DNA from: FEB-7 sp963698265
GTDB lineage: Bacteria > Pseudomonadota > Gammaproteobacteria > Burkholderiales > Usitatibacteraceae
Direction: 5' to 3'
DNA: 64,000 bases
Assembly (NCBI GenBank): GCA_963698265.1
Contig: CAVOQC010000002.1
Span: 248,001-312,000 of the forward strand
The position numbers and the translations under genes are program-made. Below are positions 46,135 to 54,375 of the stretch, in pieces (within the stretch, counting starts at the first letter, position 1; every line of letters starts with the position of its first letter). Below the pieces are notes generated by a model, which ran no database searches, was not told the origin of the DNA, and saw nothing but the letters and a program-made list of their open reading frames with translations.

Positions 46135-46842
46135 TCAGCGGGCGAGGCCCGAGAGCCAGTGCACCAGGTTCATCGTGACGAGCTGCGGCTGTTCGAGCGT
46201 GGACAGGTGGCCGCACTGGTCGGCGACCACGAGGCGCGAGCCCGCGATCGCGTTCGCCATCTCCTGGTGCAGCGCCACCGGCGTGAGCGCGTCTTCCCGG
46301 CCGCACAGCACCAGCGCGGGGCAGCGGATCTTCGCGAGGCCGGGGCGGCTGTCGGGGCGCCCGATGATCGCCTCCTGCTGGCGCCGGTAGGCGTCCTTGC
46401 CGGTGGCGGCGGCCATCGCCTTCACGGCCGCCACGAGGGCGGCGTTGCGCAGGTGCGCCGGGTGCAGCAGCTTCGGCAGGAGCGCGTTCACCACGCGTTC
46501 GAAGTCCGTTTCGGCCATCTTCATCATCCGTCGGCGGTCGTCCGTGGCCTGGTCCGTGTCGGCGCGCGCACTGGTGTCCAGGAGCGCCAGCCCGATCACG
46601 CGGGCAGGCGCCTGCCGCTGCACTTCCAGCGCCACGTACCCGCCCATCGACAGGCCCGCGACCGCGAAGGGCCCGGGCGGCATCTTCGCGATCGCCGCCG
46701 TGGCCATCGCAGCGACCGAATCGGCGGCCGCCACGTCGGCCACCTTGCACTCCGCGGAGTGGCGCAGCCCCTCCACTTGCGCCTGCCAGAGGCGGTGGTC
46801 GCACAGGAGTCCGGGAACCAGCATCAGGTTGGGTTTTGCCAT
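46135..46842 (-). CDS. Alpha/beta hydrolase
   Basis: 235 residues with the alpha/beta-hydrolase fold: LMLVPGLLCDHRLW near the N-terminus (oxyanion strand), the nucleophile elbow GLSMGG near residues 72-77, an acid in LCGREDALTP and the histidine in QCGHLSTLEQP. The sequence is close to the 2-succinyl-benzoate/haloalkane-type 'pimeloyl-ester-like' hydrolases, but the substrate is unknown. It starts 7 bp after corA on the same strand. It ends next to the convergent addA-like gene. Confidence 0.85.
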   Translation of the reverse strand: MAKPNLMLVPGLLCDHRLWQAQVEGLRHSAECKVADVAAADSVAAMATAAIAKMPPGPFAVAGLSMGGYVALEVQRQAPARVIGLALLDTSARADTDQATDDRRRMMKMAETDFERVVNALLPKLLHPAHLRNAALVAAVKAMAAATGKDAYRRQQEAIIGRPDSRPGLAKIRCPALVLCGREDALTPVALHQEMANAIAGSRLVVADQCGHLSTLEQPQLVTMNLVHWLSGLAR

Positions 46843-46849
46843 GTCTTCC

Positions 46850-47815
46850 TCAGAGCCAGCGGGTCTTGCGGAAACGGGTGAAGAGCCAGACGTCGATCGC
46901 GACCATCGCGGTGATCGCGAGCGGATAGCCGAAGGTCCAGTCGAGCTCCGGGATGTGCCTGAAGTTCATGCCGTAGATTCCCGCGATCATCGTCGGCACG
47001 GCCACGAGGGCGGCGTAGGCTGCGAGCCGCTTGGTCACCTCGCTTTCGGCCAGCGAGATCATCGCGACGTTCACCGACATGGCGGTGGTGACGGTGTCGC
47101 GCAGGCTGTCGATCACCTGGCTCAGCCGCAGCAGGTGGTCATAGACGTCGCGGAAGTACTCCTGCGTTCCGTGGCAGACCTGCGGCACGCGCCCGCCGTG
47201 GAGCTTGCCCACCGCCTCGATGAGCGGGTCGACGGCGTGCTTCACGGTCATGAGCTTCTGCTTCAGGCCGTAGAGCGCCTCGAGGTTCGCGCGCGGGGTG
47301 GCGCCCTCGAAGATGCGGCCCTCGAGCGACTCGAGCTCCATCTCGAGCGCGTCGACGACGGGGAAGTAGCGGTCGACGACCGCGTCGATGAGGGCGTAGA
47401 AGACGAAGCCCGCGCCCTGGCGCAGCAGTTCCGGCTCGCGCTCGGTGCGCGCGCGCACCGCGGCGAAGCCCTGTTCCGTTCCCTGGCGCACGGACAGGAC
47501 GAAGTTGGTGCCGACGAAGAGGTCGATCTCCGCCACGTGCAGCTCGCCTTCCCGGATGTCGATGCTGTGGAGCACCGCGAAGAGCGAGTTGCCGTACTCC
47601 TCGAGCTTCGGCCGCTGGTTGCCCTTGCGTGCATCCTCCACCGCGAGGTCGTGCAGGCCGAACTCCTCCTGCAGCTGCGCGAGCTCCTCCGGCGTGGGGT
47701 CCTTCAGGGCCACCCAGACGAAGCACTCGGGCCGGCCCACGTAGTCGCTGATCGCCTCGACCGGTACGTCGGCGAGCTTGCGTCCCTCCTGGTAGGCGAC
47801 GCAGTTGACTAGCAT
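46850..47815 (-). CDS. corA: Magnesium/cobalt transport protein CorA
   Basis: 321 residues. It has a long N-terminal cytoplasmic domain with coiled coil, two C-terminal helices and the signature YGMNF between them, then the charged end TRFRKTRWL. It forms a pentameric Mg2+ channel. The gene has no visible Mg-sensing leader. With the MgtE-like gene at 19.8 kb the window has two Mg2+ uptake systems. A hydrolase gene follows 7 bp downstream. Confidence 0.93.
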   Translation of the reverse strand: MLVNCVAYQEGRKLADVPVEAISDYVGRPECFVWVALKDPTPEELAQLQEEFGLHDLAVEDARKGNQRPKLEEYGNSLFAVLHSIDIREGELHVAEIDLFVGTNFVLSVRQGTEQGFAAVRARTEREPELLRQGAGFVFYALIDAVVDRYFPVVDALEMELESLEGRIFEGATPRANLEALYGLKQKLMTVKHAVDPLIEAVGKLHGGRVPQVCHGTQEYFRDVYDHLLRLSQVIDSLRDTVTTAMSVNVAMISLAESEVTKRLAAYAALVAVPTMIAGIYGMNFRHIPELDWTFGYPLAITAMVAIDVWLFTRFRKTRWL

Positions 47816-47882
47816 GGCGTTGCCCGGGCGCCGGATGCCGCGGGCGTCGCGCCCCCGGGCCTGCCTTCGCGCGGGGGCCTGG

Positions 47883-48152
47883 TCAGGGAGTATCCGACGG
47901 CTTGCTCCACGCGGCGATGTCGTCGAGCTGGACCGTGAAGCCGACGTTCTTGGGCTCGTTTTCCGCGTTCAGCTGGTCGAGGACGCGGTGGAAGCTCTTC
48001 GAGAACTCGAAACTCAAGCGGGCCAGCCGCTCGGCCTCGGCCGGCGCCTTGGCGCCACCCTCGGGCTGCGCGACGGTGTCGCGGACGAGCTCGACATAGA
48101 TCCTCGAGGCGAGGTCGGTGAGCCGGGCATTGAACTTGGGAGCTGCAGTCAT
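47883..48152 (-). CDS. Conserved hypothetical 89-aa protein
   Basis: 89 residues. I do not recognise it. The N-terminus (PKFNARLTDLASRIYVELVRD) and middle (AEAERLARLSFEFSKSFHRVLDQLN) look like two amphipathic helices, followed by a short polar tail. No cysteines or signal peptide. It lies between corA and yceH on the same strand, 64 bp behind yceH. The ATG at 48152 is the only reasonable start. Coding is supported by strong codon-position bias and its position in the run. Confidence 0.6.
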   Translation of the reverse strand: MTAAPKFNARLTDLASRIYVELVRDTVAQPEGGAKAPAEAERLARLSFEFSKSFHRVLDQLNAENEPKNVGFTVQLDDIAAWSKPSDTP

Positions 48153-48216
48153 TGCGGTGCGCCTGTTGGAAGCGAGGGGCCATGCTACGCCTGTGCGAGG
48201 GTCGCCACGGCGGCGT

Positions 48217-48885
48217 CTACTCGCCGAGGGCCCGGCAGAGCTTCGCAACGGTCTCGCGCAACTCGGCGACCTCGCGCTCGAGCCGGTCCACGTTGGACTT
48301 GAGCGCGGCGATCTCGCCGACGGTGATCGATTCGGCGCTTCCCGTGGCGAGGACCGGGACGGGCAGGGACTCCACGGCCGGCTCCCCGGAGAGCAGGTGC
48401 GCCCACCGCGTCTCGCGCGCGCCCGGCGCCCGGGGCAGTTCGCGCACGAGCGCACCCGCGGGAAGCTCTGCGAGTTCGTCCAGGAATCCCTGGACCGCGG
48501 ACAGGTCGCCGAAGCGGTGCAGCCGCTCGGTGTTGATCCGCAGCTCTCCCACGGTCTGCGGCCCGCGCAGGAAGAGCGAGGCGAGGATCGCCACCGACTG
48601 CGGGGGCACGCCCAGCACGCGGCCGGTGTTGTGCGCATAGCGCATCACGCGCCCGCCGCTCGACTCGATGGCAAGCGACAGGGACTTCAGGTGATCGAGC
48701 GCGGCCTGCACCTCGGGCTCGCTGGCCTCGAGGATCGGGTGGCGGCTCGTCTTCTGGTTGCAGCCCGCCACCAGCGCATTGAGGGTGAGCGGGTAGGTGT
48801 CCGGGACGGTGTGCTGTTTCTCTGCGAGCACCCCGAGAACCCGGGTCTCGAGCAACGACAGCGTGGGCAGCGGGGATACGCTCAT
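48217..48885 (-). CDS. YceH family protein (DUF480)
   Basis: 222 residues with two winged-helix-like halves. The first has LSLLETRVLGVLAEKQHTVPDTYPLTLN and the conserved ACNQKTSR-like GCNQKTSRHP segment. The second has LRGPQTVGELR. A C-terminal coiled coil (ALKSNVDRLEREVAELRETV) is typical. The family is conserved but its function is unknown. The ATG at 48885 begins at the conserved core. Confidence 0.88.
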   Translation of the reverse strand: MSVSPLPTLSLLETRVLGVLAEKQHTVPDTYPLTLNALVAGCNQKTSRHPILEASEPEVQAALDHLKSLSLAIESSGGRVMRYAHNTGRVLGVPPQSVAILASLFLRGPQTVGELRINTERLHRFGDLSAVQGFLDELAELPAGALVRELPRAPGARETRWAHLLSGEPAVESLPVPVLATGSAESITVGEIAALKSNVDRLEREVAELRETVAKLCRALGE

Positions 48886-48982
48886 GCGGCGCGATTCGGC
48901 GAAAACCGCATGTTACCTCGCGCCGGTGGCGGTGCCGCTCGCCGCGGAGGGCGAGCCTGCGCCGTGCTCCGGCGCGGCGCGG

Positions 48983-49168
48983 CTACGCGTCGAACGTGAA
49001 GACGTTGTTGCGCGGCTTGGCGCGGGCGACGGTGAGCAGGGCATCGGCGGCCCGCCGGATGCCTTTCCACGTCGCGAGGATCGCGGTCGAGCCGAGCTCG
49101 GCGAGGTAGACGGCGCGCTGGATTTCGGCGCGGTCGATGTGCTGCTGGATCGTTTCGTACTGTTGCAT
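48983..49168 (-). CDS. Hypothetical 61-aa protein
   Basis: 61 residues, not recognised. The N-terminal 25 are polar (QQYETIQQHIDRAEIQRA) and the middle is a mildly hydrophobic helix (LAELGSTAILATWKGIRRAA) with basic residues, so it may lie at a membrane surface. An AGGAAA ribosome site precedes the ATG, and a good promoter lies upstream (49237-49265), which supports it being a real gene. It is divergent from a LysR regulator and may be its target. Confidence 0.55.
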   Translation of the reverse strand: MQQYETIQQHIDRAEIQRAVYLAELGSTAILATWKGIRRAADALLTVARAKPRNNVFTFDA

Positions 49169-49236
49169 TGCGATTTCCTGTTTGGGGTGCCTGGCCGCCC
49201 CAGCCTGGCAGGCTGTTTCGACGACCTTCGGAAGTG

Positions 49237-49265
49237 AATATAGTGGTGGTTGTGCGGCGCAACAA
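49237..49265 (-). promoter_or_regulatory. Sigma-70 promoter of the 61-aa gene
   Basis: On the minus strand TTGTTG (49265-49260), a 17-bp spacer and TATATT (49242-49237), leaving a ~60-nt leader. Confidence 0.5.
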
Positions 49266-49276
49266 ACGAGTAGTTC

Positions 49277-49304
49277 TTGCGCTTTGAATTAGAAAAGCTA
49301 ATCT
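49277..49304 (+). promoter_or_regulatory. Possible promoter of the LysR-type regulator
   Basis: TTGCGC (49277-49282), a 16-bp spacer and TAATCT (49299-49304), 9 nt before the GTG start. The dyad at 49288-49302 overlaps it. Confidence 0.4.
49288..49302. promoter_or_regulatory. Candidate GcvA/LysR binding dyad
   Basis: ATTAG-AAAAG-CTAAT, a perfect dyad with 5-bp arms in an AT-rich island. GcvA-type LysR proteins recognise CTAAT. It overlaps the regulator's own promoter, as expected for autorepression, and lies 46 bp from the divergent promoter. Confidence 0.5.
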
Positions 49305-49313
49305 ATAGGTCCC

Positions 49314-50270
49314 GTGAGCGATCGACTCCCCCCCCTCAACGCCCTGCGCGCCTTCGAAGCGGCCGCCCGGCACCGCAGCTTCAAGCGCGCCGCCGAGGAG
49401 CTCTTCGTCACGCCGGCGGCCATCTCCCAGCAGGTGAAGAGCCTCGAGGACTACCTCGGCGTGGAGCTTTTCCGCCGGCTTACCCGCGCCATCGAGCTCA
49501 CCGCGGCCGCCGAGGCGATGCTGCCGAAGCTGCGCGAAGGCTTCGATTGCTTCGCGGCGGGCCTGATGCACGCGCGCCGCGCCGAGGAAAGGGGGCGGAT
49601 CGCGGTCGCGGCGCCGCCCAATTTCGTCGCCCGCTGGCTGATGCCGCGGTTGCGCTCGTTCACCACCGCCTACCCGCAGTTCGACCTGCGCATCACTGGC
49701 ACGCTGAGAGCCATCGACAACGCCGACGAGGACGCGCCCCTGGATTCCGGCCGCGACGACGACGAGGCGCAACTGGCCGTGCGCTTCGGCACCGGGGACT
49801 ATCCCGGCATGGAGGTGGACCTGCTCTTCCGGCCGTCCTACGTGCCGGTGTGCAGCCCCAAGCTCGTGGGCCGGGGGCCGCCGCTGCGCAAGCCCGCGGA
49901 CCTGAAGCACCACCCGCTCATCCACGACGAATCCTCGCCGGGCGACGAGGAACGGCCCGGCTGGGAGGAATGGCTGGAGCACGTGGGCGCGAAGGGCGTG
50001 GACGGCGCGCGGGGGCCGCGATTCTCCAACGCCTCCCTCGTGCACGAGGCTGCCATCGACGGCGTCGGGGTCGCGCTCGCGCTGCGCCCGCTCGTCGATT
50101 CCGACATCGAGGAAGGGCGCCTGGTCGTTCCCATCGAGCGCGAGGTGCCGACCCGCTTCGCCTACTACCTGGTCACGCCCCTGGCGCTCGCCGAGCACGC
50201 TGCGGCGAGCACTTTCCGGCGCTGGCTCACCGGGCAGGCGAAGGGAGAGTCGCGCAGGCGCCGGCGCTGA
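49314..50270 (+). CDS. LysR-type transcriptional regulator (GcvA-like)
   Basis: 318 residues. The N-terminal winged helix matches GcvA/DsdC: LPPLNALRAFEAAARHRSFKRAAEEL, then VTPAAISQQVKSLEDYLGVELFRR. A periplasmic-binding-protein-like effector domain covers about 95-300. The start is the GTG at 49314, close to the likely transcription start. A dyad ATTAG-N5-CTAAT lies 12 bp upstream. Targets are unknown; the divergent 61-aa gene is the obvious candidate. The gene ends 4 bp from the convergent srkA-like gene. Confidence 0.92.
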   Translation: MSDRLPPLNALRAFEAAARHRSFKRAAEELFVTPAAISQQVKSLEDYLGVELFRRLTRAIELTAAAEAMLPKLREGFDCFAAGLMHARRAEERGRIAVAAPPNFVARWLMPRLRSFTTAYPQFDLRITGTLRAIDNADEDAPLDSGRDDDEAQLAVRFGTGDYPGMEVDLLFRPSYVPVCSPKLVGRGPPLRKPADLKHHPLIHDESSPGDEERPGWEEWLEHVGAKGVDGARGPRFSNASLVHEAAIDGVGVALALRPLVDSDIEEGRLVVPIEREVPTRFAYYLVTPLALAEHAAASTFRRWLTGQAKGESRRRRR

Positions 50271-50274
50271 AGCC

Positions 50275-51294
50275 TCAGCGCGCCGGGACGAGCGGCGGCT
50301 CCTGCATCGCGGCGACCTGCTCCTTCAGTTCGAGCACGCGGTCCTGCCAGTACTTCTGCGTGTTGAACCACGGAAAGGCCAGCGGGAAGGCCGGGTCGTC
50401 CCAGCGGCGGGCGAGCCACGCGGCGTAGTGCAGCAGGCGCAGCGTGCGCAGCGCCTCCACCAGCCCCAACTCGCGGTCGTCGAAATCCGCGAAATCCTCG
50501 TAGCCGGTGAGCACGTGGCGAAGCTGCGCCGACATGTCGGCGCGACTCCCGGAAAGGAGCATCCACAGGTCCTGCACCGCGGGGCCGGTGCGCGCGTCGT
50601 CGAAATCGACGAAATGCGGCCCGCCGGGAGTCCACAGCACGTTGCCCGCGTGGCAATCGCCGTGCAGGCGGATGCGTGCGACATGCCGGGCGCGATCGAA
50701 GGCGCACTGGGCCGCCTCGATCGCGAGCGCGGCGGCGGCGGACCACGCCTCGCGCAGGTCGGCGGGAATGCAGTCGTGCGCGAGGAGCCAGTCCCGCGAG
50801 GCCACGCCGAAGGACTGCACGTCGAGGGCGGGCCGGTGCTCGAACGGCTTCGCCGCTCCGACGCCGTGGATGCGGCCGATGAACCGCCCCAGCCATTCGA
50901 GCGTCACCGGATCCTCGAGCTCGGGCGCCCGCCCGCCGCGGCGCGGATACAGCGAGAAGCGAAAGCCCCCGTGGTGATGCAGCGTCGTGCCCGCGATCTC
51001 CAGTGCGGCTACCACCGGGATCTCCCGGTCCGCCAGTTCGCGGGCGAAGCCGTGCTCCTCGAGGATCTCCTCGTCCGTCCAGCGTCCCGGCCGGTAGAAC
51101 TTCGCCACGAGGAAGCGCGCTTCTCCGAGGGGGCCTCCCTGGTCCTCCTCGAGGCCCACCTGGTAGACGCGGTTCTCGTAGCTGTTGAGCGCGAGCTGGT
51201 GGCCGTCGGCGAGAAAACCCGTGCTCTCGACGGCATGGAGCACGACGTCGGGCGTGAGTCCCGCGTAGGGCGGGTCGGAGGGAGCGTCGTTCAC
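50275..51294 (-). CDS. srkA: SrkA/RdoA-like stress response kinase
   Basis: 339 residues (E. coli SrkA 328). It has an aminoglycoside-phosphotransferase-like kinase fold: NSYENRVYQVG near residue 38, VAKFYRPGRW for the ATP lysine, HGDCHAGNVLW with the catalytic Asp, and FVDFDDARTGPAVQDLWMLL for the metal Asp. SrkA counters MazF toxin and lethal oxidative stress in E. coli. The GTG at 51294 is used; TACAAT lies 6 nt upstream, suggesting a leaderless mRNA. Upstream in-frame sequence is not conserved. Confidence 0.88.
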   Translation of the reverse strand: MNDAPSDPPYAGLTPDVVLHAVESTGFLADGHQLALNSYENRVYQVGLEEDQGGPLGEARFLVAKFYRPGRWTDEEILEEHGFARELADREIPVVAALEIAGTTLHHHGGFRFSLYPRRGGRAPELEDPVTLEWLGRFIGRIHGVGAAKPFEHRPALDVQSFGVASRDWLLAHDCIPADLREAWSAAAALAIEAAQCAFDRARHVARIRLHGDCHAGNVLWTPGGPHFVDFDDARTGPAVQDLWMLLSGSRADMSAQLRHVLTGYEDFADFDDRELGLVEALRTLRLLHYAAWLARRWDDPAFPLAFPWFNTQKYWQDRVLELKEQVAAMQEPPLVPAR

Positions 51295-51300
51295 CGGCGT

Positions 51301-51306
51301 ATTGTA
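51301..51306 (-). promoter_or_regulatory. -10-like hexamer (TACAAT) 6 nt before srkA
   Basis: On the minus strand TACAAT, then 6 nt, then the GTG start. No -35 consensus. Fits a leaderless transcript. Confidence 0.4.
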
Positions 51307-51463
51307 CGGCCGCCCCCGATTGGGCCTGCTGCGCCGCAGCATTGCACCCGGCCGGTGCGGGCGGGCGTCCGAGGTGGCGCGCTCGCCCCGTGAGGCGATC
51401 GTGGCACGCGTCCTGCTACGTGTCCTGCCAACAGTGGTCAAACCAATCCTCGGAGCGCAAGCC

Positions 51464-52447
51464 ATGCACTCGATCTCTCCAATGCTTCGCAGGTTGTCGC
51501 GGTGCGCCTCCGCGCCCGGAGAAGCGGGAGCGCGCCTGGACGACGTCGAAGCCTACGCGCTGTGGGGCGCCGTCCTGGACGGCGCCTTGCCGGAACTCGA
51601 GCTGGGCGCGCTGCTCGCTTCGCTCACGATGGCCGGCGAGTCGCCGGCGGAGTTGCTCGGGCTGCATCGGGCGCTGGCCGCGCGCCAGGCGCGCTTCCCG
51701 GTCGCATTGCCGCGGCGCCCGATCGCTATCCCGCTGCATGGGCTCATCGCCGGCGAAGAGGCGTTCTGCGTGCTGCTCGCGCTCTTCCTGCGCCGCTTCG
51801 ACGTGCCCGTCGCGCTGCACGGGCCGCTCGACGCGCTGCAGGGGCCTTCGGCACCGTGGCTGCTACGGGAATTCGGCGTGCTCCCCAGCGCGACGCTCGC
51901 GGACGCGGAGCGCGAGCTGAGAGCCTGCGGCACCGTGTTCCTGCCGGTCCAGCTGCTGTCGCCTGCGCTCGGCGACCTGCTTGCGCTTCGCACGCGACTG
52001 GGGAGCACCAACGCCGCGCACCTCGCAGCCCATGCGATGGACCCCGGAGCGATGGGCGCGGTGCGCTTGGCGATGAGCGTTCCCGGGACGGCGAGCGCGC
52101 GGGTCGCGGACTTCCTCCCGGCCACCGGCGCGGAGGCGCTGCTGCTGTCGTGGCCGGCGCAGGCGTCCGGGTGCAACTTCGCGTCCCGGCCGCGCATCTC
52201 CCTGCTTTCGGCCGGAACCGAGATCGCCCTGTTCGAGGCCGAGAGCATGGACCGATCCCGCCACGCCGCGTTTCCGGCGCCGGGCCGGCTCGTGCCCTGG
52301 ATGCGCGCCGTCGTCGCGCGAACCGCCCCCGCGCCGCCGCCACTCGTGAATCTCGCCGCGGCCTGCGTGTTCGCCGCCGGGGCGGCACCCGACCTCGCCC
52401 AGGCCAAGGCGGTTGTCTCGCTGCAGGCCGGGCGCGTGGCGGCGTGA
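51464..52447 (+). CDS. TrpD/YbiB-like protein (glycosyl transferase family 3 fold)
   Basis: 327 residues. The N-terminal helical bundle matches the GT3 N domain (DDVEAYALWGAVLDGALPELELGALL in two parts; LTMAGESPAELLGLHRAL). The larger domain follows with LHGPLDALQG-x-SAPWLLREFG in the place of TrpD's KHGNRSVSSKSG region. The glycine-rich VGTGGD PRPP loop is absent; IPLHGLIAGEEAF takes its place. It is therefore not an anthranilate phosphoribosyltransferase but more like YbiB, a nucleic-acid-binding relative. GGAG precedes the ATG at 51464. The longer upstream frame overlaps the srkA promoter. Confidence 0.7.
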   Translation: MHSISPMLRRLSRCASAPGEAGARLDDVEAYALWGAVLDGALPELELGALLASLTMAGESPAELLGLHRALAARQARFPVALPRRPIAIPLHGLIAGEEAFCVLLALFLRRFDVPVALHGPLDALQGPSAPWLLREFGVLPSATLADAERELRACGTVFLPVQLLSPALGDLLALRTRLGSTNAAHLAAHAMDPGAMGAVRLAMSVPGTASARVADFLPATGAEALLLSWPAQASGCNFASRPRISLLSAGTEIALFEAESMDRSRHAAFPAPGRLVPWMRAVVARTAPAPPPLVNLAAACVFAAGAAPDLAQAKAVVSLQAGRVAA

Positions 52448-52563
52448 AAGTATATAACCCATTATTATTGTTGGGATTTTCGTGGCTCCGCCGGGGTCCC
52501 TGCGCGTTCCGCCGTGCTAGAATCCACCGCATCCCGCGCCTTCAATGCCACCGGCCCACCGCG

Positions 52564-52662
52564 ATGAAAAACCCCCTCGACTCCCTCCTCGGCACGGTCC
52601 TCTGCGGACTCGCCCTCACCGCCGTCCTGTACTACCTCGTGCGCTCGCTGGTGGGGGGCTGA
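52564..52662 (+). CDS. 32-aa membrane microprotein
   Basis: 32 residues: a short polar N-terminus (MKNPLDS), one membrane helix (about 8-27, LLGTVLCGLALTAVLYYLVR) and SLVGG. It ends two bases before the GTG of a PuuD-like membrane protein, so the two are almost certainly cotranslated. A TAGAAT box lies at 52518-52523. Its size and position resemble accessory single-helix subunits such as CydX or KdpF. I do not recognise the family. It is below common length cut-offs and easily missed. Confidence 0.6.
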   Translation: MKNPLDSLLGTVLCGLALTAVLYYLVRSLVGG

Positions 52663-52664
52663 GC

Positions 52665-53168
52665 GTGGAATTCGTCCATTACGGAGTGGGCCGCTGGGTG
52701 CACATCCTGGCCGGCGTGATGTGGGTCGGTCTTCTCTACTACTTCAATTTCGTGCAGGCGGCCGCGATGAAGGACGCGCAGGCCGACGGCACCGCGGCCG
52801 GCATCGCGAAGCACGTCGCGCCGCGCGCGCTCTTCTACTTCCGCTGGGCCGCGGTGCTCACCTGGTTCGCGGGCATGTGGCTCCTCGGAGACAAGGCGGA
52901 CGAGGCCTTCCTCTTCAAGGAGCGCGCCTACGTGCCCATCGGCGTCGGCGCCTGGCTGGGCACGATCATGTTCGTGAACGTGTGGGCGATCATCTGGCCG
53001 AACCAGAAGAAGATCCTCGGCCTCGTGCCGGCTTCCGAGGACGAGAAGTCGCGCGCGCGCCGGGTCACGTTCCTCGCCTCGCGGCTGAACGTCGTGCTTT
53101 CCATGCCGATGCTCTTCTTCATGTCCGCCTCCGGCGGGCTCTTCCGCACCGCCGTCTTCGGCGGCTGA
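52665..53168 (+). CDS. Four-helix membrane protein, PuuD C-terminal-like
   Basis: 167 residues with four membrane helices. It starts FVHYGVGRWVHILAGVMWVGLLYYFNFVQ (split by the first helix), where the H and the W-x-G-x3-Y-F motif resemble the membrane domain of urate hydroxylase PuuD and related haem or copper proteins. Conserved histidines (H in VHILAG, H near KHVAPRALFYFRW) could hold a haem. The GTG start follows a 32-aa gene by two bases. The role is unknown; a respiratory accessory function is a guess. Confidence 0.75.
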   Translation: MEFVHYGVGRWVHILAGVMWVGLLYYFNFVQAAAMKDAQADGTAAGIAKHVAPRALFYFRWAAVLTWFAGMWLLGDKADEAFLFKERAYVPIGVGAWLGTIMFVNVWAIIWPNQKKILGLVPASEDEKSRARRVTFLASRLNVVLSMPMLFFMSASGGLFRTAVFGG

Positions 53169-53180
53169 AGGCGTCGCCGC

Positions 53181-53651
53181 TCAGTGTGGCGGCTTGGGAA
53201 GGCCGGTAACCCTGTCCCCCGCCTTGACCTTTCGTGCGGCGAACCAGCCCCGGTTGGTCTCGATCGCGTAGCGCGCGGGGCCGGCGGCGGCGTGCGGGTC
53301 GAGGGTTTCGGGCGCCATGTCGGCGATGTTCAGGATGCGTCCCTCGCCGTCGAGGAAGGCGACCGACAGGGGCAGGGGCGTGTTCTTCATCCACATCGCG
53401 TGGTAGCCGGGTTCGTCGAAGACGAACAGCATGCCGTCGTTCTTGCCGAGCTTGTCGCGGAACATGAGGCCGCGCGAGCGCTGCTCCGCCGTGGCCACGA
53501 CTTCCACGCGCAAGGCATGGCCTGCGACCTTGACCTGGATGACCGGCAGCGGCGCCTGCGCCTGCGCGAGCGCGGCGGCGGCAAGGATCGCGGCCGCGAG
53601 CATGCGCCGCGCGACGCTGCGGGAAAACACCGCGGGTAGAATGGCTTCCAC
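53181..53651 (-). CDS. DUF192 domain protein, secreted
   Basis: 156 residues. A signal peptide (arginine pair before MLAAAILAAAALAQAQA) is followed by a DUF192 domain with the hallmarks RSRGLMFRDKLGKNDGMLFVF, YHAMWMKNTPLPLSVAFLD and YAIETNRGWF. The family is periplasmic or extracellular and of unknown function. I chose the GTG at 53651 because GGGAG lies 8 nt upstream; ATGs at 53666 and 53603 are alternatives. The gene is convergent with the PuuD-like gene and divergent from a small lipoprotein. Confidence 0.85.
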   Translation of the reverse strand: MEAILPAVFSRSVARRMLAAAILAAAALAQAQAPLPVIQVKVAGHALRVEVVATAEQRSRGLMFRDKLGKNDGMLFVFDEPGYHAMWMKNTPLPLSVAFLDGEGRILNIADMAPETLDPHAAAGPARYAIETNRGWFAARKVKAGDRVTGLPKPPH

Positions 53652-53703
53652 GAAAACAGCTCCCATCGATTCGGCGCTGGCAGCATAACGCACGAGACAC
53701 CCG

Positions 53704-54000
53704 ATGCGCCGACCGGCGATCCTCTTCCTCACTGCCGTGCTCCTGGCTTCCTGCGCGGTGGCGCCGCCCGCCGCTGAGCCGGAGGAATCGCCCCGCCAGG
53801 CGCAGGAGCGCCGCGCGAAGGCACCGCGCCCCGCCTACAACCTCGCCGGCTACCCTCCCGCCGTGCGCGACGGCTACATCGACGGCTGCGAGACCGCGAA
53901 GCAATCCGAATACGGGCGCAAGAACGAAAAGCGCTACGCGAAGGACGCCCGCTACCGCATGGGCTGGGACGACGGCCTGTCGATGTGCTCCCCGCGCTGA
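53704..54000 (+). CDS. Small lipoprotein of unknown function
   Basis: 98 residues. The lipobox LLASC (C17) follows a hydrophobic N-terminus, so the protein is a lipoprotein. The mature part is Pro/Ala/Arg-rich at first. It then has two Gly-Trp/Tyr elements (YPPAVRDGYIDGCETAK; KDARYRMGWDDGLSMC) with two cysteines that might pair. I do not recognise a family. It ends next to the convergent chelatase gene. Confidence 0.65.
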   Translation: MRRPAILFLTAVLLASCAVAPPAAEPEESPRQAQERRAKAPRPAYNLAGYPPAVRDGYIDGCETAKQSEYGRKNEKRYAKDARYRMGWDDGLSMCSPR

Positions 54001-54001
54001 G

Positions 54002-54367
54002 CTAGTCGACGCTCGCGAGGACCCACGCGGCGATGGCGTCGAGGATCTCCGGCACTTCGCCGACCGCGGTCTGGATCGCGATGGGCAATCCCACATGCTT
54101 CTCGCGCAGGCCCTGGACGATCCGCGGCAGGTCGTTGCGCAGGTGCCCTCCCGGCGCCATGAAGAGCGGGAAGATCGTGATCGCGGCGGCACCCTTGGCG
54201 GCGAGGCCCTGCACGGCTTCCTCGAGCCCGGGACGCATGAGTTCCAGGTAGGCGAGCTCGACGGGAAACTCGGGGCGACGGGCGCGAACGGCGTCGCGGA
54301 TGGCCTCGAAAGGCCGAGCCCACTCGGGGTCGCGGGCTCCGTGGGCGAAGAGAACGATGCCGTGCAT
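54002..54367 (-). CDS. CbiX-type sirohydrochlorin chelatase (single domain)
   Basis: 121 residues with one CbiX/SirB domain: HGIVLFAHGARDPEWARPF at the N-terminus (His ligand), FPVELAYLELMRP and IFPLFMAPGGHLRNDLP with the second histidine. CbiX enzymes insert cobalt (or iron) into sirohydrochlorin. Short single-domain forms work as dimers. The ATG at 54367 lies 8 bp after dut, so it is probably in the same transcription unit. Confidence 0.82.
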   Translation of the reverse strand: MHGIVLFAHGARDPEWARPFEAIRDAVRARRPEFPVELAYLELMRPGLEEAVQGLAAKGAAAITIFPLFMAPGGHLRNDLPRIVQGLREKHVGLPIAIQTAVGEVPEILDAIAAWVLASVD

Positions 54368-54375
54368 GGTTGCCC

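Noticed and set aside
51464..52447. Anthranilate phosphoribosyltransferase (TrpD)
   Set aside because: The PRPP-binding VGTGGD loop and KHGNR motif are not present; YbiB-like fits better.
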